64,000 bases of DNA. Source: Streptomyces sp. TLI_053. Its GTDB lineage: Bacteria > Actinomycetota > Actinomycetes > Streptomycetales > Streptomycetaceae. A program made the translations under genes and the position numbers. Positions 8,182 to 16,267 of this stretch are shown piece after piece. The stretch is from contig NZ_LT629775.1 in NCBI RefSeq assembly GCF_900105395.1, forward strand, positions 7,281,501 through 7,345,500, given 5' to 3'. The notes below the pieces were generated by a model that saw only the letters and a list, made by a program, of their open reading frames with translations, was not told the DNA's origin and ran no database searches. Numbering within the stretch: the first letter of the stretch is position 1; each line of letters starts with the position of its first letter.

Positions 8182-9243
8182 GTGTCCGGCCACCCCGCCC
8201 CCCAGCAGCCCCTCGCCCGCTTCGGCGGCCGCGTCGCCACCGGACTGCGCGACCTCACCTCGGACCCGGCCGCGCTGGACTCCACCGGCTGGTGGGCCGT
8301 GGCCCACGACTTCGAGGGCCGGCTCACCTGCGCCCGCTTCGACGACGTCCGCCCGGCCCCGGCCGTGCCCTCCGGCACCGGCTGGCTCGGCCCGGCCGCC
8401 GGCAGCTGGCGCAGCTCGCTCGACCGCGCCGCCTACACCGAGGGCGTCCGCCGGATCCGCGAGCACATCGCCGCCGGCGAGGTCTACCAGGCCAACCTCT
8501 GCCGGGTGCTCTCCGCTCCGCTGCCCGACCCGGACCGCTCCGACATCGACGCCCTCACCGGCCTGCTCGCCCACGGCAACCCGGCCCCCTACGCCGGAAC
8601 GATCCGTCTGCCCGCTCACGGCGTGGAGATCGCCACCGCCTCGCCCGAGCTCTATCTGCGCCGCACCGGCCGCACCGTCGCCTCCGGCCCGATCAAGGGC
8701 ACCGGCCGCACCGAGCACGACCTGCTCGACAAGGACCACGCCGAGAACGTGATGATCGTCGACCTGGTCCGCAACGACCTCGGCCGGGTCTGCGCCACCG
8801 GCAGCGTCACCGTGCCCGACCTGTGCGCGGTCGAGAAGCATCCAGGCCTGGTCCACCTGGTCTCCACCGTCGAGGGCACCCTGCGCGAGGACGCCGGCTG
8901 GCCCGCGCTGTTCTCCGCCACCTTCCCGCCCGGATCCGTCACCGGTGCCCCCAAGTCCAGCGCCCTGCGGATCATCGAGGCCCTGGAGACCGCGCCGCGC
9001 GGCCCCTACTGCGGCGCCGTCGGCTGGGTCGACGCCGACCGCGGCGAGGCCGAACTCGCCGTCGGCATCCGTACGTTCTGGATCGACCGGACCGATCCGG
9101 CGGCACCCGAACTGCGCTTCGGCACCGGCGCCGGCATCACCTGGGACTCCGACCCCGAACGGGAATGGGCGGAAACCGAACTCAAGGCGGCCCGCCTGGT
9201 CGCGATAGCGTCGGGTGCCGAGACGTACTCCGACACCGACTGA
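8182..9243 (+). CDS. pabB: Aminodeoxychorismate synthase component I
   Basis: This 353-residue protein of the chorismate-binding enzyme family aminates chorismate to 4-amino-4-deoxychorismate in folate/p-aminobenzoate synthesis. The motif GPIKGTGRT carries the lysine typical of PabB (anthranilate synthases have alanine there). Other family motifs are VDLVRNDLGRV, VEKHPGLVHLVSTVEG and PPGSVTGAPK. It lacks a fused glutaminase, so a PabA subunit must come from elsewhere. It is somewhat short at the N-terminus. The GTG at 8182 follows AGGAG. The pabC gene follows 74 bp downstream, so the two steps are probably co-transcribed. Confidence 0.9.
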   Translation: MSGHPAPQQPLARFGGRVATGLRDLTSDPAALDSTGWWAVAHDFEGRLTCARFDDVRPAPAVPSGTGWLGPAAGSWRSSLDRAAYTEGVRRIREHIAAGEVYQANLCRVLSAPLPDPDRSDIDALTGLLAHGNPAPYAGTIRLPAHGVEIATASPELYLRRTGRTVASGPIKGTGRTEHDLLDKDHAENVMIVDLVRNDLGRVCATGSVTVPDLCAVEKHPGLVHLVSTVEGTLREDAGWPALFSATFPPGSVTGAPKSSALRIIEALETAPRGPYCGAVGWVDADRGEAELAVGIRTFWIDRTDPAAPELRFGTGAGITWDSDPEREWAETELKAARLVAIASGAETYSDTD

Positions 9244-9317
9244 ACCCGACACGGGCACGGACCGGCCGCCACCCGGACCCGGCCGGCCCGTGCCCGTCCC
9301 GCGAGGAGCCCCCCGCG

Positions 9318-10148
9318 ATGCAGCACCCGACCACCAGCTGGGTCAACGGCACCCTCGTCGACTCCGCGGACCCGGCCCTGTCCGTCCTCGACCACGGACT
9401 CACCACCGGTGACGGCGTGTTCGAGACCATGAAGGCCGTCGACGGCCGGCCGTTCGCGATCACCCGCCACCTCGACCGGCTCACCCGCTCCGCCCGCGGC
9501 CTCGGACTGCCCGACCCCGACCACGACCTGGTCCGCAAGGCCTGCGCCGCCGTCCTCGCCGCCAACCCGATGCCCCTCGGCCGGCTCCGCCTCACCTACA
9601 CCGGAGGCAGGGCGCCGCTCGGCTCCGAACGCGGCGACGGCGCCCCCACCCTGGTGGTCTCCCTCGGCACCGCCGCCCGCCGCCCCGACACCACCGCCGT
9701 CGCGGTCGTCCCCTGGCGCCGCAACGAGCACAGCGCCGTCGCCGGGCTCAAGACCACCTCCTACGCCGAGAACGTCGTCGCCCTCGCCGCCGCCCACCGC
9801 GTCGGCGCCTCCGAGGCGCTGCTCGCCAACACCGCCGGCCGGCTCTGCGAAGGCACCGGCTCCAACGTCTTCGTCGTCCTCGACGGCCGGCTGCTCACCC
9901 CGCCGCTCGCCTCCGGCTGCCTGGCCGGCATCACCCGGCAGCTCGTCGTCGACTGGTGCGGCGCCGAGGAGGCGGACCTGCCGCTGGACGCCCTCCAGGA
10001 GGCCGAGGAGGTCTTCCTCACCTCCTCCCTGCGTGACGTCCAGGCCGTCACCCGGGTCGACGACCGGGAGCTCCCCGGCCCCGGCCCGGTCACCCTCGGG
10101 GCCATGGCGGCCTTCGCTCGGCACAGCGGCGACGACCTCGACCCCTGA
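9318..10148 (+). CDS. pabC: 4-amino-4-deoxychorismate lyase, class IV aminotransferase fold
   Basis: This 276-residue PLP enzyme would cleave aminodeoxychorismate to p-aminobenzoate and pyruvate. It has the class IV fold signatures: DHGLTTGDGVFET near the N-terminus, the PLP lysine Lys145 in GLKTTSYAEN, and EGTGSNVFV. Branched-chain aminotransferases share these motifs, but the short length and position directly after pabB favour PabC. The ATG at 9318 follows GAGGAG. Confidence 0.88.
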   Translation: MQHPTTSWVNGTLVDSADPALSVLDHGLTTGDGVFETMKAVDGRPFAITRHLDRLTRSARGLGLPDPDHDLVRKACAAVLAANPMPLGRLRLTYTGGRAPLGSERGDGAPTLVVSLGTAARRPDTTAVAVVPWRRNEHSAVAGLKTTSYAENVVALAAAHRVGASEALLANTAGRLCEGTGSNVFVVLDGRLLTPPLASGCLAGITRQLVVDWCGAEEADLPLDALQEAEEVFLTSSLRDVQAVTRVDDRELPGPGPVTLGAMAAFARHSGDDLDP

Positions 10149-10263
10149 CGGCCCGGACCGCCGGGATCCGTGCACGGAGGTACGGGCGCGCCCGGAACCG
10201 GCCGGGCACGCCCGAGCGGCCCCGCCCGGTAGAACAGCCGGACGGCGGGGAAGGGAGCGGGAC

Positions 10264-11106
10264 ATGACCATCACGCTGCGCCCCGAGAGCCAGGAGACCC
10301 CCACCGCCGCGGGCGGCCGGACCAGACGCTGGCAGATCTGCGTCAACGGCCGCCCGGTCGGCGGGCTGCGCACCACGGCCGTCCCCCGGGGCGGCCGACT
10401 CTGGGGCGAGATAGCCGAGTTGGAGGTGCGCAGCGGCCGGGGCCGGGGCCGGGGGACGATCGCCGCGCTGGCCGCCGAGGAGGTGCTGCGGGGCTGGGGC
10501 TGCGTCCGGGTGGACGCGGACATCCCGGAGACCGCGCGGATCGCCCGCTCGCTCGCGGTGACGCTCGGTTACACCGAGCGGATGCGCAACATGATCAAGC
10601 GGCTGGACGGGCCGCCCGCGCTGCCGGCGGGTGTCGCCGCCCGCCCGATCGACGACGCCGCGTTCCCGGCCTGGCTGGCCGGGGCGAAGGCGGGCTACGT
10701 GCGTGATCTGCTGGCCTCCGGGCTGGGCGAGGAGCAGGCCCGCGCCAAGGCCGAGGCCGACCATCTGAAGCTGCTGCCGCAGGGGGCCGGCACGCCGGGG
10801 GTGGCGCTGCGCCGGCTGCACGGGGCGGGGGATGAGCCGCTGGGTTCGCTCTGGCTGGCGCTGCGGGTCCGTGAGCTGCCGGACGGCGCGCCGCTCGGCT
10901 GGGTGATGGTGGTGGAGGTGGCGGACGCCCACCGGGGGTACGGGCACGGGCGGACGCTGATGCGGCTCGCGGAGCGGGAGTGCCTGGCGGCCGGGGTCCG
11001 CGACCTCGGGCTGAACGTCTTCAGCGGCAACGAGGTCGCGGTCCGGCTGTACGACTCGCTCGGCTACCGGGTCACCAACCGGGTCTACGGCAAGCAGCTG
11101 CTGTGA
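10264..11106 (+). CDS. GNAT-family N-acetyltransferase, tandem-domain
   Basis: This 280-residue protein has a C-terminal GNAT domain (about 125-280) with the acetyl-CoA loop ADAHRGYGHGRTLM and a closing LGLNVFSGNEVAVRLYDSLGY. The N-terminal half (RSGRGRGRGTIAALAAEEVLR, split here as RSGRGRGRG and TIAALAAEEVLR) looks like a second, partly degenerate GNAT unit. The substrate cannot be predicted. It starts with ATG after GGGAAGGGAGCGGG, 115 bp after pabC, and converges on the DsbA-like gene. Confidence 0.85.
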   Translation: MTITLRPESQETPTAAGGRTRRWQICVNGRPVGGLRTTAVPRGGRLWGEIAELEVRSGRGRGRGTIAALAAEEVLRGWGCVRVDADIPETARIARSLAVTLGYTERMRNMIKRLDGPPALPAGVAARPIDDAAFPAWLAGAKAGYVRDLLASGLGEEQARAKAEADHLKLLPQGAGTPGVALRRLHGAGDEPLGSLWLALRVRELPDGAPLGWVMVVEVADAHRGYGHGRTLMRLAERECLAAGVRDLGLNVFSGNEVAVRLYDSLGYRVTNRVYGKQLL

Positions 11107-11172
11107 GCCGCCGGGCCGTCGGCGCGGGTCGGCCGCCCCGAAGCGGGCGGTGCGCGGGTCAGGAGGTGCGGG

Positions 11173-11682
11173 TCAGGCCTTGCGGGGGGCCGCGGCGGCG
11201 TCGACGGCGGCGACGAGGCGCTCCAGCAGGCCGTCCTGGCTCTGGCCGCCGTCGAACCGCTGCCCGGCGATCACATAGGTCGGCGTGCCCTTCACACCGA
11301 TCGCCCGGCCCTCGGCCTGGTCGGCGTCGACGGTGAGCATGTGGCGGCCGTCCACCAGCGCGGTGTCCACCTCCTCGGGGTCGACCCCGACCTCGCGGGC
11401 GACCTCGAGCAGCACCTCGGTGCCGCGCGCGGAGAGGTCCTCGACCCGGGCGAGCAGGGCCTCGACGAAGGGCCAGCCCAGGCCCTGGGCGAACGCCTCC
11501 TCGGCGGCCTCGGCGGCGGCGTAGGCGTGCTTGTGCTTCTCCAGCGGGAAGTGCCGCAGCTCGATCGGCAGCGCGTCGCCGTAGCGGGCGCGCAGCTCGC
11601 GGACGTCGTCCAGGGCGGTGCGGCAGTCCGTGCACTGGAGTTCGCACCAGAACTCGAGACGGGGGAGGGAACCTTCGATCAT
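11173..11682 (-). CDS. DsbA-family thioredoxin-like protein
   Basis: This 169-residue protein has a thioredoxin fold with an active-site CTDC at 17-20 (FWCELQCTDC), a helical insertion, and the cis-proline motif KGTPTYVI near the C-terminus. There is no signal peptide, so it is a cytoplasmic DsbA/FrnE-like oxidoreductase rather than a periplasmic DsbA. The WC..C variant of the active site has an extra Cys13. Substrate unknown. The ATG at 11682 is preceded on the minus strand by GGAGGC, close to the start. Confidence 0.87.
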   Translation of the reverse strand: MIEGSLPRLEFWCELQCTDCRTALDDVRELRARYGDALPIELRHFPLEKHKHAYAAAEAAEEAFAQGLGWPFVEALLARVEDLSARGTEVLLEVAREVGVDPEEVDTALVDGRHMLTVDADQAEGRAIGVKGTPTYVIAGQRFDGGQSQDGLLERLVAAVDAAAAPRKA

Positions 11683-11769
11683 GCCTCCAGTGTTCCACCT
11701 GTGGGGCCCGCGCCAGGACAGCCGGCGGCCGGGCCCGGCCAGACCGGGAGCGACGGGAGGTCCGACGGG

Positions 11770-11901
11770 ATGACGACTCCGACCGACGGGGCGGCGGCGA
11801 CGGCCGCGAAGGCCCCGACCAGCAGGACGGCCCCCGGCGCCGCGGGCCGGACCGGGCCCCGCGGCGCGGCGGCGGCGGGCGAGCGGCGGCGGCCGTGCTG
11901 A
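11770..11901 (+). CDS. Possible small ORF or frameshifted N-terminus (43 codons)
   Basis: An ATG at 11770 follows a good GGGAGG site and opens 43 codons of Thr/Ala/Arg-rich low complexity ending at 11901. It overlaps the GTG start of the next gene (11895) by 7 bases in another frame. It may be a leader that couples translation, or the true N-terminus of the next protein if a base is missing in the sequence, or chance. The composition is too simple to decide. Confidence 0.3.
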   Translation: MTTPTDGAAATAAKAPTSRTAPGAAGRTGPRGAAAAGERRRPC

Positions 11902-12416
11902 CGGCGGCGGTCAGTGTCGCGCTCACCGCGGCCGGGGTGGCCGTGGCGGGCCTGCGGGCCTACCGTCGGCGCTTCCTGTCCGCGACCCGCTGGTTCGCCG
12001 TCGCGCTGCTGCCGCTGGGCCTCTATCTGACCGGTCTGTTCCCGGTGGCGCGGACGATCGGCGACGAACTGGCCGACTGGGCGACCAAGCTCGTGTTCGA
12101 TCCCCGGGTGTGGACCGGCATCGTGCTGCTGGGCGTCTCGGCCGGTCTGCTGGCCGCCACCCGCTGGGCGGGCCGTCGCGGGGCCGTGGCCGGGGGGAGC
12201 GAGTCGCGTCCGGCGGCCGCCGGACCCGCACCGGCCAGGCCTGCCGTGGCCCCCGCCGCCGGCACCCCGGCCGCCGGGCCGGCCCCGAAGCGTGCCGAGG
12301 AGGCCGCCCGGGCCGAGCAGGGCAGGGCCGGGAAGCCGGGCAAGCCCGCCAAGGGCGACAGCGGACTGGACGAGTTCGCCGACATCGAGGAGATCCTGCG
12401 CCGGCGCGGCCTCTGA
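11895..12416 (+). CDS. Hypothetical membrane protein
   Basis: This 173-residue protein has three hydrophobic stretches (about 2-20, 30-54 and 72-90), then an Ala/Pro/Lys-rich tail ending in a short acidic/basic segment DEFADIEEILRRRGL. I recognise no family. The GTG at 11895 has only a weak ribosome site and overlaps the small ORF starting at 11770, so translational coupling is possible. The tail would be cytoplasmic if the N-terminus is outside. Confidence 0.65.
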   Translation: MLTAAVSVALTAAGVAVAGLRAYRRRFLSATRWFAVALLPLGLYLTGLFPVARTIGDELADWATKLVFDPRVWTGIVLLGVSAGLLAATRWAGRRGAVAGGSESRPAAAGPAPARPAVAPAAGTPAAGPAPKRAEEAARAEQGRAGKPGKPAKGDSGLDEFADIEEILRRRGL

Positions 12417-12464
12417 GCGCCCCGTGCCGCGCTGCCGCCGCCCGGGCCCCGGGCCCGCGGCCGC

Positions 12465-13034
12465 TCAGGCCGAGGGCACCGCTTCCGCCGAGCGCTGGCG
12501 GGCCCGGTAGGCGGCGACGTGCAGCCGGTTCCCGCAGGTCCGGCTGTCGCAGTAGCGGCGCGAGCGGTTGCGCGAGAGGTCCACGAAGACCCGCGCGCAG
12601 TCCGGCGCCTCGCAGCGGCGCAGCCGCTCGCGCTCGCCCGCGGTGAGGATGAAGGCCAGCGCCATGCCCAGCTCGGCGGCCAGGTGGTCACCGAGGGCGG
12701 CGTGCGGCGCGAAGTAGTGGATGTGCCACCCGTGGTGGTCGTGGTTGGTCAGCCGGGGTGTCGTCCCGGCGGCCGCGACCAGGGCGTTCACCTGCTCGGC
12801 GGCCTCTTCGGTGGACTCGGTGCCGAAGACCTCGCGCAGCCGGGAGCGCAGCTCGTGCACCTGGCGCAGGTCGTCCTCGGTGAGGGAGTCGATCTCGCTG
12901 ATCTCCTGCCGGACCACGAAGGCGTCGAGCGCCGCGGTGTCGGGCAGCAGCTCGGTGCCGCACACCTCGGGTGCGGTGTTGAGCAGCTCGACGAGGATGC
13001 TCAGGGCGCACTCGGTGTCATGGGTGATCAGCAC
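12465..13034 (-). CDS. CGNR zinc-finger (ABATE-domain) regulator
   Basis: This 189-residue protein has an N-terminal ABATE-type helical domain and a C-terminal CGNR zinc finger. The zinc-binding cysteines are Cys141, Cys146, Cys162 and Cys167, ending in the CGNR motif (167-170) and a basic helix. Family members are thought to be stress-linked transcription regulators. It lies on the same strand as ssgB, 574 bp downstream, so it probably has its own promoter. The start at 13034 follows GGAGCC on the minus strand. Confidence 0.88.
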   Translation of the reverse strand: MLITHDTECALSILVELLNTAPEVCGTELLPDTAALDAFVVRQEISEIDSLTEDDLRQVHELRSRLREVFGTESTEEAAEQVNALVAAAGTTPRLTNHDHHGWHIHYFAPHAALGDHLAAELGMALAFILTAGERERLRRCEAPDCARVFVDLSRNRSRRYCDSRTCGNRLHVAAYRARQRSAEAVPSA

Positions 13035-13608
13035 GTGGAGGCTCCTCGTGCGGAGGGGGCCGTGGGCACCCCGCGACTACGGGTCATTCCCAGACCTTAC
13101 CGGGGCGGCGAGGGGTCCGGCGGTGGCTTGCTTCGAAGACGCGTACGGATTCCGTAGGTCTGTACGGAGTTTTCTCCGGTGGCCGGGGCGGGCGGTGCCC
13201 GCCGGGGCGGACTCCCGGGCAATCGGGTCCGCGTCCCGGGGCCCGGCTGTGGCTGCGGGCGCCGGCGCGGGCGGCGGATGCGGCACGGGACGACCGGCGG
13301 CGGCACCGGCGGCCGCAGCGGTGGGGGAGCGGCCGGGGAGCGGCCGGGGAGCGCCGGGACCGGCCCGGGAGCGCCGGGCAAACGGTCGCGCCCGACAGCG
13401 AGGCCGGCCACCCGTGGGATGGCCGGCTCCGGTGCCGGGCGCGTGCGGTGCTGCGGGCCCACCCCGGTCGGGGTGAACCGTTTCGTCACCGGCCCCGAGA
13501 CCGCGACGTGCGCGGCTGAGTCTGCTGCCGTGCCCCCGAGTAGGACGGCTGCGGTGACGGCAGGGGTGACGACCCCGCCGACAGCGGGGCGTGACCGCCT
13601 CCGGTCGG
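13035..13608. other. Intergenic region, 574 bp, with palindromes and short tandem repeats
   Basis: No gene is supported here. Near the CGNR gene are a 13-base palindrome TACGGATTCCGTA (13144-13156) and a GGAG-TTTT-CTCC hairpin (13166-13177), both possible operators or terminator parts. A run of an 11-bp unit (about 13325-13357) is present. A small hairpin at 13573-13589 (CCCCGC with GCGGGG) may end ssgB transcription. Confidence 0.5.
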
Positions 13609-14022
13609 TCAGCTTTCGGCGAGGATGTGGGACAGCTCCCGGTCGAGGTCGAAGTGACGGTGTTCGGTGCCGGGTGGCACGGCGGCGTCCGTCCGCTTGA
13701 GGAAAGACTCAAGCGCCCGGGCCGGGGCTTCCAGCAGGGCTTCTCCTTCCGGAGAGCTCAGGGCGATGCAGACCACCCCTTGCCCGTGACTGCGCGACGG
13801 CCAGACCCTGACGTCGCCGGTACCGGTGGGTCGGTGCAGCCCCTCCGCAAGGAGATCTCGGGCGAACACCCACTCGACGGTCTCGTCGGCGCCGGTGTGG
13901 AACGTGGCGTGCACGGCATAGGGGTCGGCGGTGTCGTAGCGCAGGCCCGCGGGGACGGGCAGTGAGGACTCGCTGGACACGATGAGGCGCAGGTGCAGCT
14001 CGCAGCTGACCGTGGTGTTCAT
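13609..14022 (-). CDS. ssgB: Sporulation-specific cell division activator SsgB
   Basis: The 137-residue product is almost identical, from memory, to S. coelicolor SsgB, including ELHLRL near the start, AVHATFHTG, WPSRSHGQG and the C-terminal SHILAES. SsgB is the founding SsgA-like protein of sporulating actinomycetes; it localises at future septum sites and recruits FtsZ. I chose the ATG at 14022 to match that protein; an in-frame ATG at 14031 would add three residues. A sigma-H-like promoter candidate lies at 14081-14107. The gene marks the organism as a morphologically complex actinomycete. Confidence 0.97.
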   Translation of the reverse strand: MNTTVSCELHLRLIVSSESSLPVPAGLRYDTADPYAVHATFHTGADETVEWVFARDLLAEGLHRPTGTGDVRVWPSRSHGQGVVCIALSSPEGEALLEAPARALESFLKRTDAAVPPGTEHRHFDLDRELSHILAES

Positions 14023-14080
14023 AAGCGCCATGGCCTTTCGCTCAGTGTGCGCTCGGGGAATCGCACGTCGGCGAACGGAC

Positions 14081-14107
14081 CATCCCACCTCCAAGACCGA
14101 TGTAAAC
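14081..14107 (-). promoter_or_regulatory. Candidate sigma-H-type promoter for ssgB
   Basis: On the minus strand GTTT (plus 14104-14107) and GGGATG (14081-14086) are 17 bp apart, about 60 bp before the ssgB start. This resembles the GTTT / GGGTA pattern of the SigB/SigH class. Published work reports that S. coelicolor ssgB depends on sigma-H. The -10 match is imperfect. Confidence 0.45.
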
Positions 14108-14216
14108 CCCTCTGTCCCGATTCGGGCGCGAGTCGTACCCCTTACGGCGCATTGCGGAATCGCCACAGACCGGCCTCCACGCGATTACCGGAGCCCTTCT
14201 CGGTTAGTTTCCTGGC

Positions 14217-14750
14217 ATGACTGTGCGAAGCGACAAGGCACGCGGTGACGCGGGCGGGAACACCGGAACGGGGGATGTGATCGTGCCGGACGACACGGGG
14301 GCGCCGACGGGGGCGGACGACAGGGGCGGGGGCTCCGGCGCCGAGGGGCCGGCGGAGGCGGCCGCGGACGGGGGCAGGCCGCTCGGCTCGCGAGCCCCGC
14401 ACTTCATCCGCCGCTCCCGCCCGCTGCACCTGAGCTGGCAGGTCGCGGTCTTCCTGGTCGGCCTGGCGGTCGTGGTGCTGGGCGTGATCATGCTGCCGCT
14501 GCCCGGCCCGGGCTGGGTGGTGATCTTCCTGGGCATGGGCATCTGGGCGACCGAGTTCGTCTGGGCCCAGCTGGCCCTGCGCTGGACCCGCCGCAAGGTG
14601 GCCGAGGCGGCCCAGAAGGCCCTGGACCCGAAGGTCCGGCGGCGCAATCTGACGCTCACCGCGATCGGCGTGGCGGTGATCGCCGCGCTCGGCGGCTGGT
14701 ACCTGTGGAAGTACGGGTTGGTCATGCCCTGGAAGATCCACGAGGACTGA
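14217..14750 (+). CDS. PGPGW-motif transmembrane protein (TIGR02611-like)
   Basis: This 177-residue protein has a Gly/Asp-rich N-terminal 60 residues, a hydrophobic pair of segments (about 72-112) holding the signature PLPGPGW (PGPGW 96-100), and another helix near 142-160. The family is a small actinobacterial membrane group of unknown function. The ATG at 14217 lacks a clear ribosome site; a GTG at codon 21 (14277) after CGGGGGAT is an alternative start. It is divergent from ssgB, so a shared 194-bp regulatory region is likely. Confidence 0.85.
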   Translation: MTVRSDKARGDAGGNTGTGDVIVPDDTGAPTGADDRGGGSGAEGPAEAAADGGRPLGSRAPHFIRRSRPLHLSWQVAVFLVGLAVVVLGVIMLPLPGPGWVVIFLGMGIWATEFVWAQLALRWTRRKVAEAAQKALDPKVRRRNLTLTAIGVAVIAALGGWYLWKYGLVMPWKIHED

Positions 14751-14830
14751 GCCGTCCGCCCGCCCGCCGGGCGGGGCCGTCCGGGTGAGGGTGTCGCCGG
14801 GGGCGGTGGCCGGGCCGCCGGGGAGCGCGT

Positions 14831-14859
14831 TCGGACCACCCTCCGGGATGCGGTAATGT
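14831..14859 (+). promoter_or_regulatory. Likely promoter for tRNA-Val(CAC) copy 1
   Basis: TAATGT (14854-14859) makes a -10 element 14 bp before the tRNA, with TCGGAC (14831-14836) 17 bp upstream as a weak -35. Confidence 0.5.
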
Positions 14860-14872
14860 TTTCCCTGCACCC

Positions 14873-14944
14873 GGGCGATTAGCTCAGCGGGAGAGCACTT
14901 CGTTCACACCGAAGGGGTCACTGGTTCGATCCCAGTATCGCCCA
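14873..14944 (+). tRNA. tRNA-Val (CAC), copy 1
   Basis: A 72-nt cloverleaf: acceptor GGGCGAT with ATCGCCC, anticodon stem CTTCG/CGAAG around TTCACAC (anticodon CAC), and T-arm GGTTCGATCC. CCA is not encoded. It reads GTG codons. Confidence 0.97.
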
Positions 14945-14961
14945 CCGGAATGCATTGTGAT

Positions 14962-14998
14962 ATGTGAGGCCCAGCCGATTATCGGTTGGGCCTCACAT
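14962..14998 (+). terminator. Terminator after tRNA-Val(CAC) copy 1
   Basis: An 18-bp stem (14962-14979 with 14981-14998, one G-T pair) starts 17 bp after the tRNA. It is long and stable, and without a T-tract. Confidence 0.75.
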
Positions 14999-15107
14999 GT
15001 ATTTCCCGCAATCCGGTGAACGGTGTCGGGGAATGTCCTGAGGCGCAGTCATCTTCCGCACCGCGCGGGAGTTCTGGGGGAGCGTCGGGCCGCACTCCCC
15101 GAACGAG

Positions 15108-15138
15108 TTGTACGGCACCCCCCGAATGGTGCTACAGT
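15108..15138 (+). promoter_or_regulatory. Likely promoter for tRNA-Val(CAC) copy 2
   Basis: TACAGT (15133-15138) lies 14 bp before the second tRNA, matching the spacing in copy 1. TTGTAC (15108-15113) is a possible -35 at a long 19-bp spacing. Confidence 0.5.
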
Positions 15139-15152
15139 TCTTCTCGTTGCCC

Positions 15153-15224
15153 GGGCGATTAGCTCAGCGGGAGAGCACTTCGTTCACACCGAAGGGGTCA
15201 CTGGTTCGATCCCAGTATCGCCCA
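15153..15224 (+). tRNA. tRNA-Val (CAC), copy 2
   Basis: Identical to the copy at 14873-14944 over the gene, including the flanking CCC before and CCGGA after it. The rest of the flanks differ, so this is an older duplication with its own promoter and terminator. Confidence 0.97.
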
Positions 15225-15234
15225 CCGGACAGCA

Positions 15235-15269
15235 CGCAGGCCCCGACCGGATTCCGGTCGGGGCCTGCG
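15235..15269 (+). terminator. Terminator after tRNA-Val(CAC) copy 2
   Basis: Perfect 16-bp arms (15235-15250 and 15254-15269) around ATT begin 11 bp after the tRNA. The hairpin may also stop the exonuclease gene, which arrives from the other side and ends at 15346. Confidence 0.75.
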
Positions 15270-15345
15270 GCGTTCGTGCGCGTCGGGTCGGGCCGTGCCG
15301 GGCGGCCACCGGCACCGGGCACCGGGCGGACCCGCCGGACGCGCC

Positions 15346-16113
15346 CTACGCGGCCACCTCGCACTCGTGCTCCGGCGACAGCCGCCGCCCGCAACCGCAC
15401 CGGGCCGGGCGCATCGGCCAGGACAGGTCCACCCGCTCGTCCGCCCCCGACCGGTCGAACCAGGCCTGCAGTCCCCGGGCCTGCGCGGCGTGCCAGACCG
15501 CCTGCCGCAGGTGCAGCTCGCCCACCGTCAGCCCGCCCAGCGCCCCCGGGTACCGGGCGCCGACCGCCCGCACCAGCTCCAGCGCCGCCGTCGCGTCCGC
15601 GGCCGCCTCGTGCGCCCCGGTCAGCTCGACCCCGTAGTGCGCGCAGAGGTCCGTCAGCGTCCGCCGGCCCCGGCGGTAGCGGTCCACGTGCTTGTCCAGC
15701 ACCCGCGGGTCCAGCACCAGCAGCGCCGCCGGACCGGTCGCCTCGGCCAGCGACGTCCCCCGGTGCCGGCGCAGCTCGCGGTCCAGCAGCGTCAGGTCGT
15801 ACGGCGCGTTCATCACCACCACCGGCCGCCCGGCGCGGGCCTGTTCGGCCAGCGCGGCGGCCACCTCGGCCACCACCACCCCGGCCGGGCGCCCGAACGC
15901 CCGCACCCTGGCGTCGTCTATCCCGTGCACCGCGCGGGCCCCGTCGGGTATCGGCACGCCGGGATCGGCGAGCCAGGTGGTCGCCACCGGGGCCGCGCCC
16001 GGGGCGGGTTGGACGACCAGGGCGGCCGAGACGATGCGATCGGACTCGACGTCCACGCCGGTGGTCTCGGTGTCGAAGGAGGCGAGCGGGCCGGTGAACC
16101 AGTGCTGCTGCAT
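15346..16113 (-). CDS. DEDDh 3'-5' exonuclease (DnaQ/epsilon-like)
   Basis: This 255-residue protein has all residues of a DEDDh exonuclease: Asp14 and Glu16 (FDTETTG), Asp106 (NAPYDL), His168 and Asp173 (HEAAADAT). The C-terminal part has a CGCG...HEC cluster (the last 15 residues) that may bind zinc. It lacks the signs of a polymerase III epsilon subunit partner, so it is best called a stand-alone proofreading-type exonuclease for DNA or RNA ends. The ATG at 16113 follows GAGGGG on the minus strand. Confidence 0.9.
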   Translation of the reverse strand: MQQHWFTGPLASFDTETTGVDVESDRIVSAALVVQPAPGAAPVATTWLADPGVPIPDGARAVHGIDDARVRAFGRPAGVVVAEVAAALAEQARAGRPVVVMNAPYDLTLLDRELRRHRGTSLAEATGPAALLVLDPRVLDKHVDRYRRGRRTLTDLCAHYGVELTGAHEAAADATAALELVRAVGARYPGALGGLTVGELHLRQAVWHAAQARGLQAWFDRSGADERVDLSWPMRPARCGCGRRLSPEHECEVAA

Positions 16114-16267
16114 GACTGCCCCTCGAAAACAGCGTGTTCCCGCCCCGTTGATACCCGCCCCTGACGCCTGCTCAACCGTTTGGCGGGACACCGGCCGGGC
16201 ACCCTGCCCACGGGTGCCGCGTTCGAATCCGGACCGGCCCGGGGGGACGGGGGAGGGACGGACGGTC

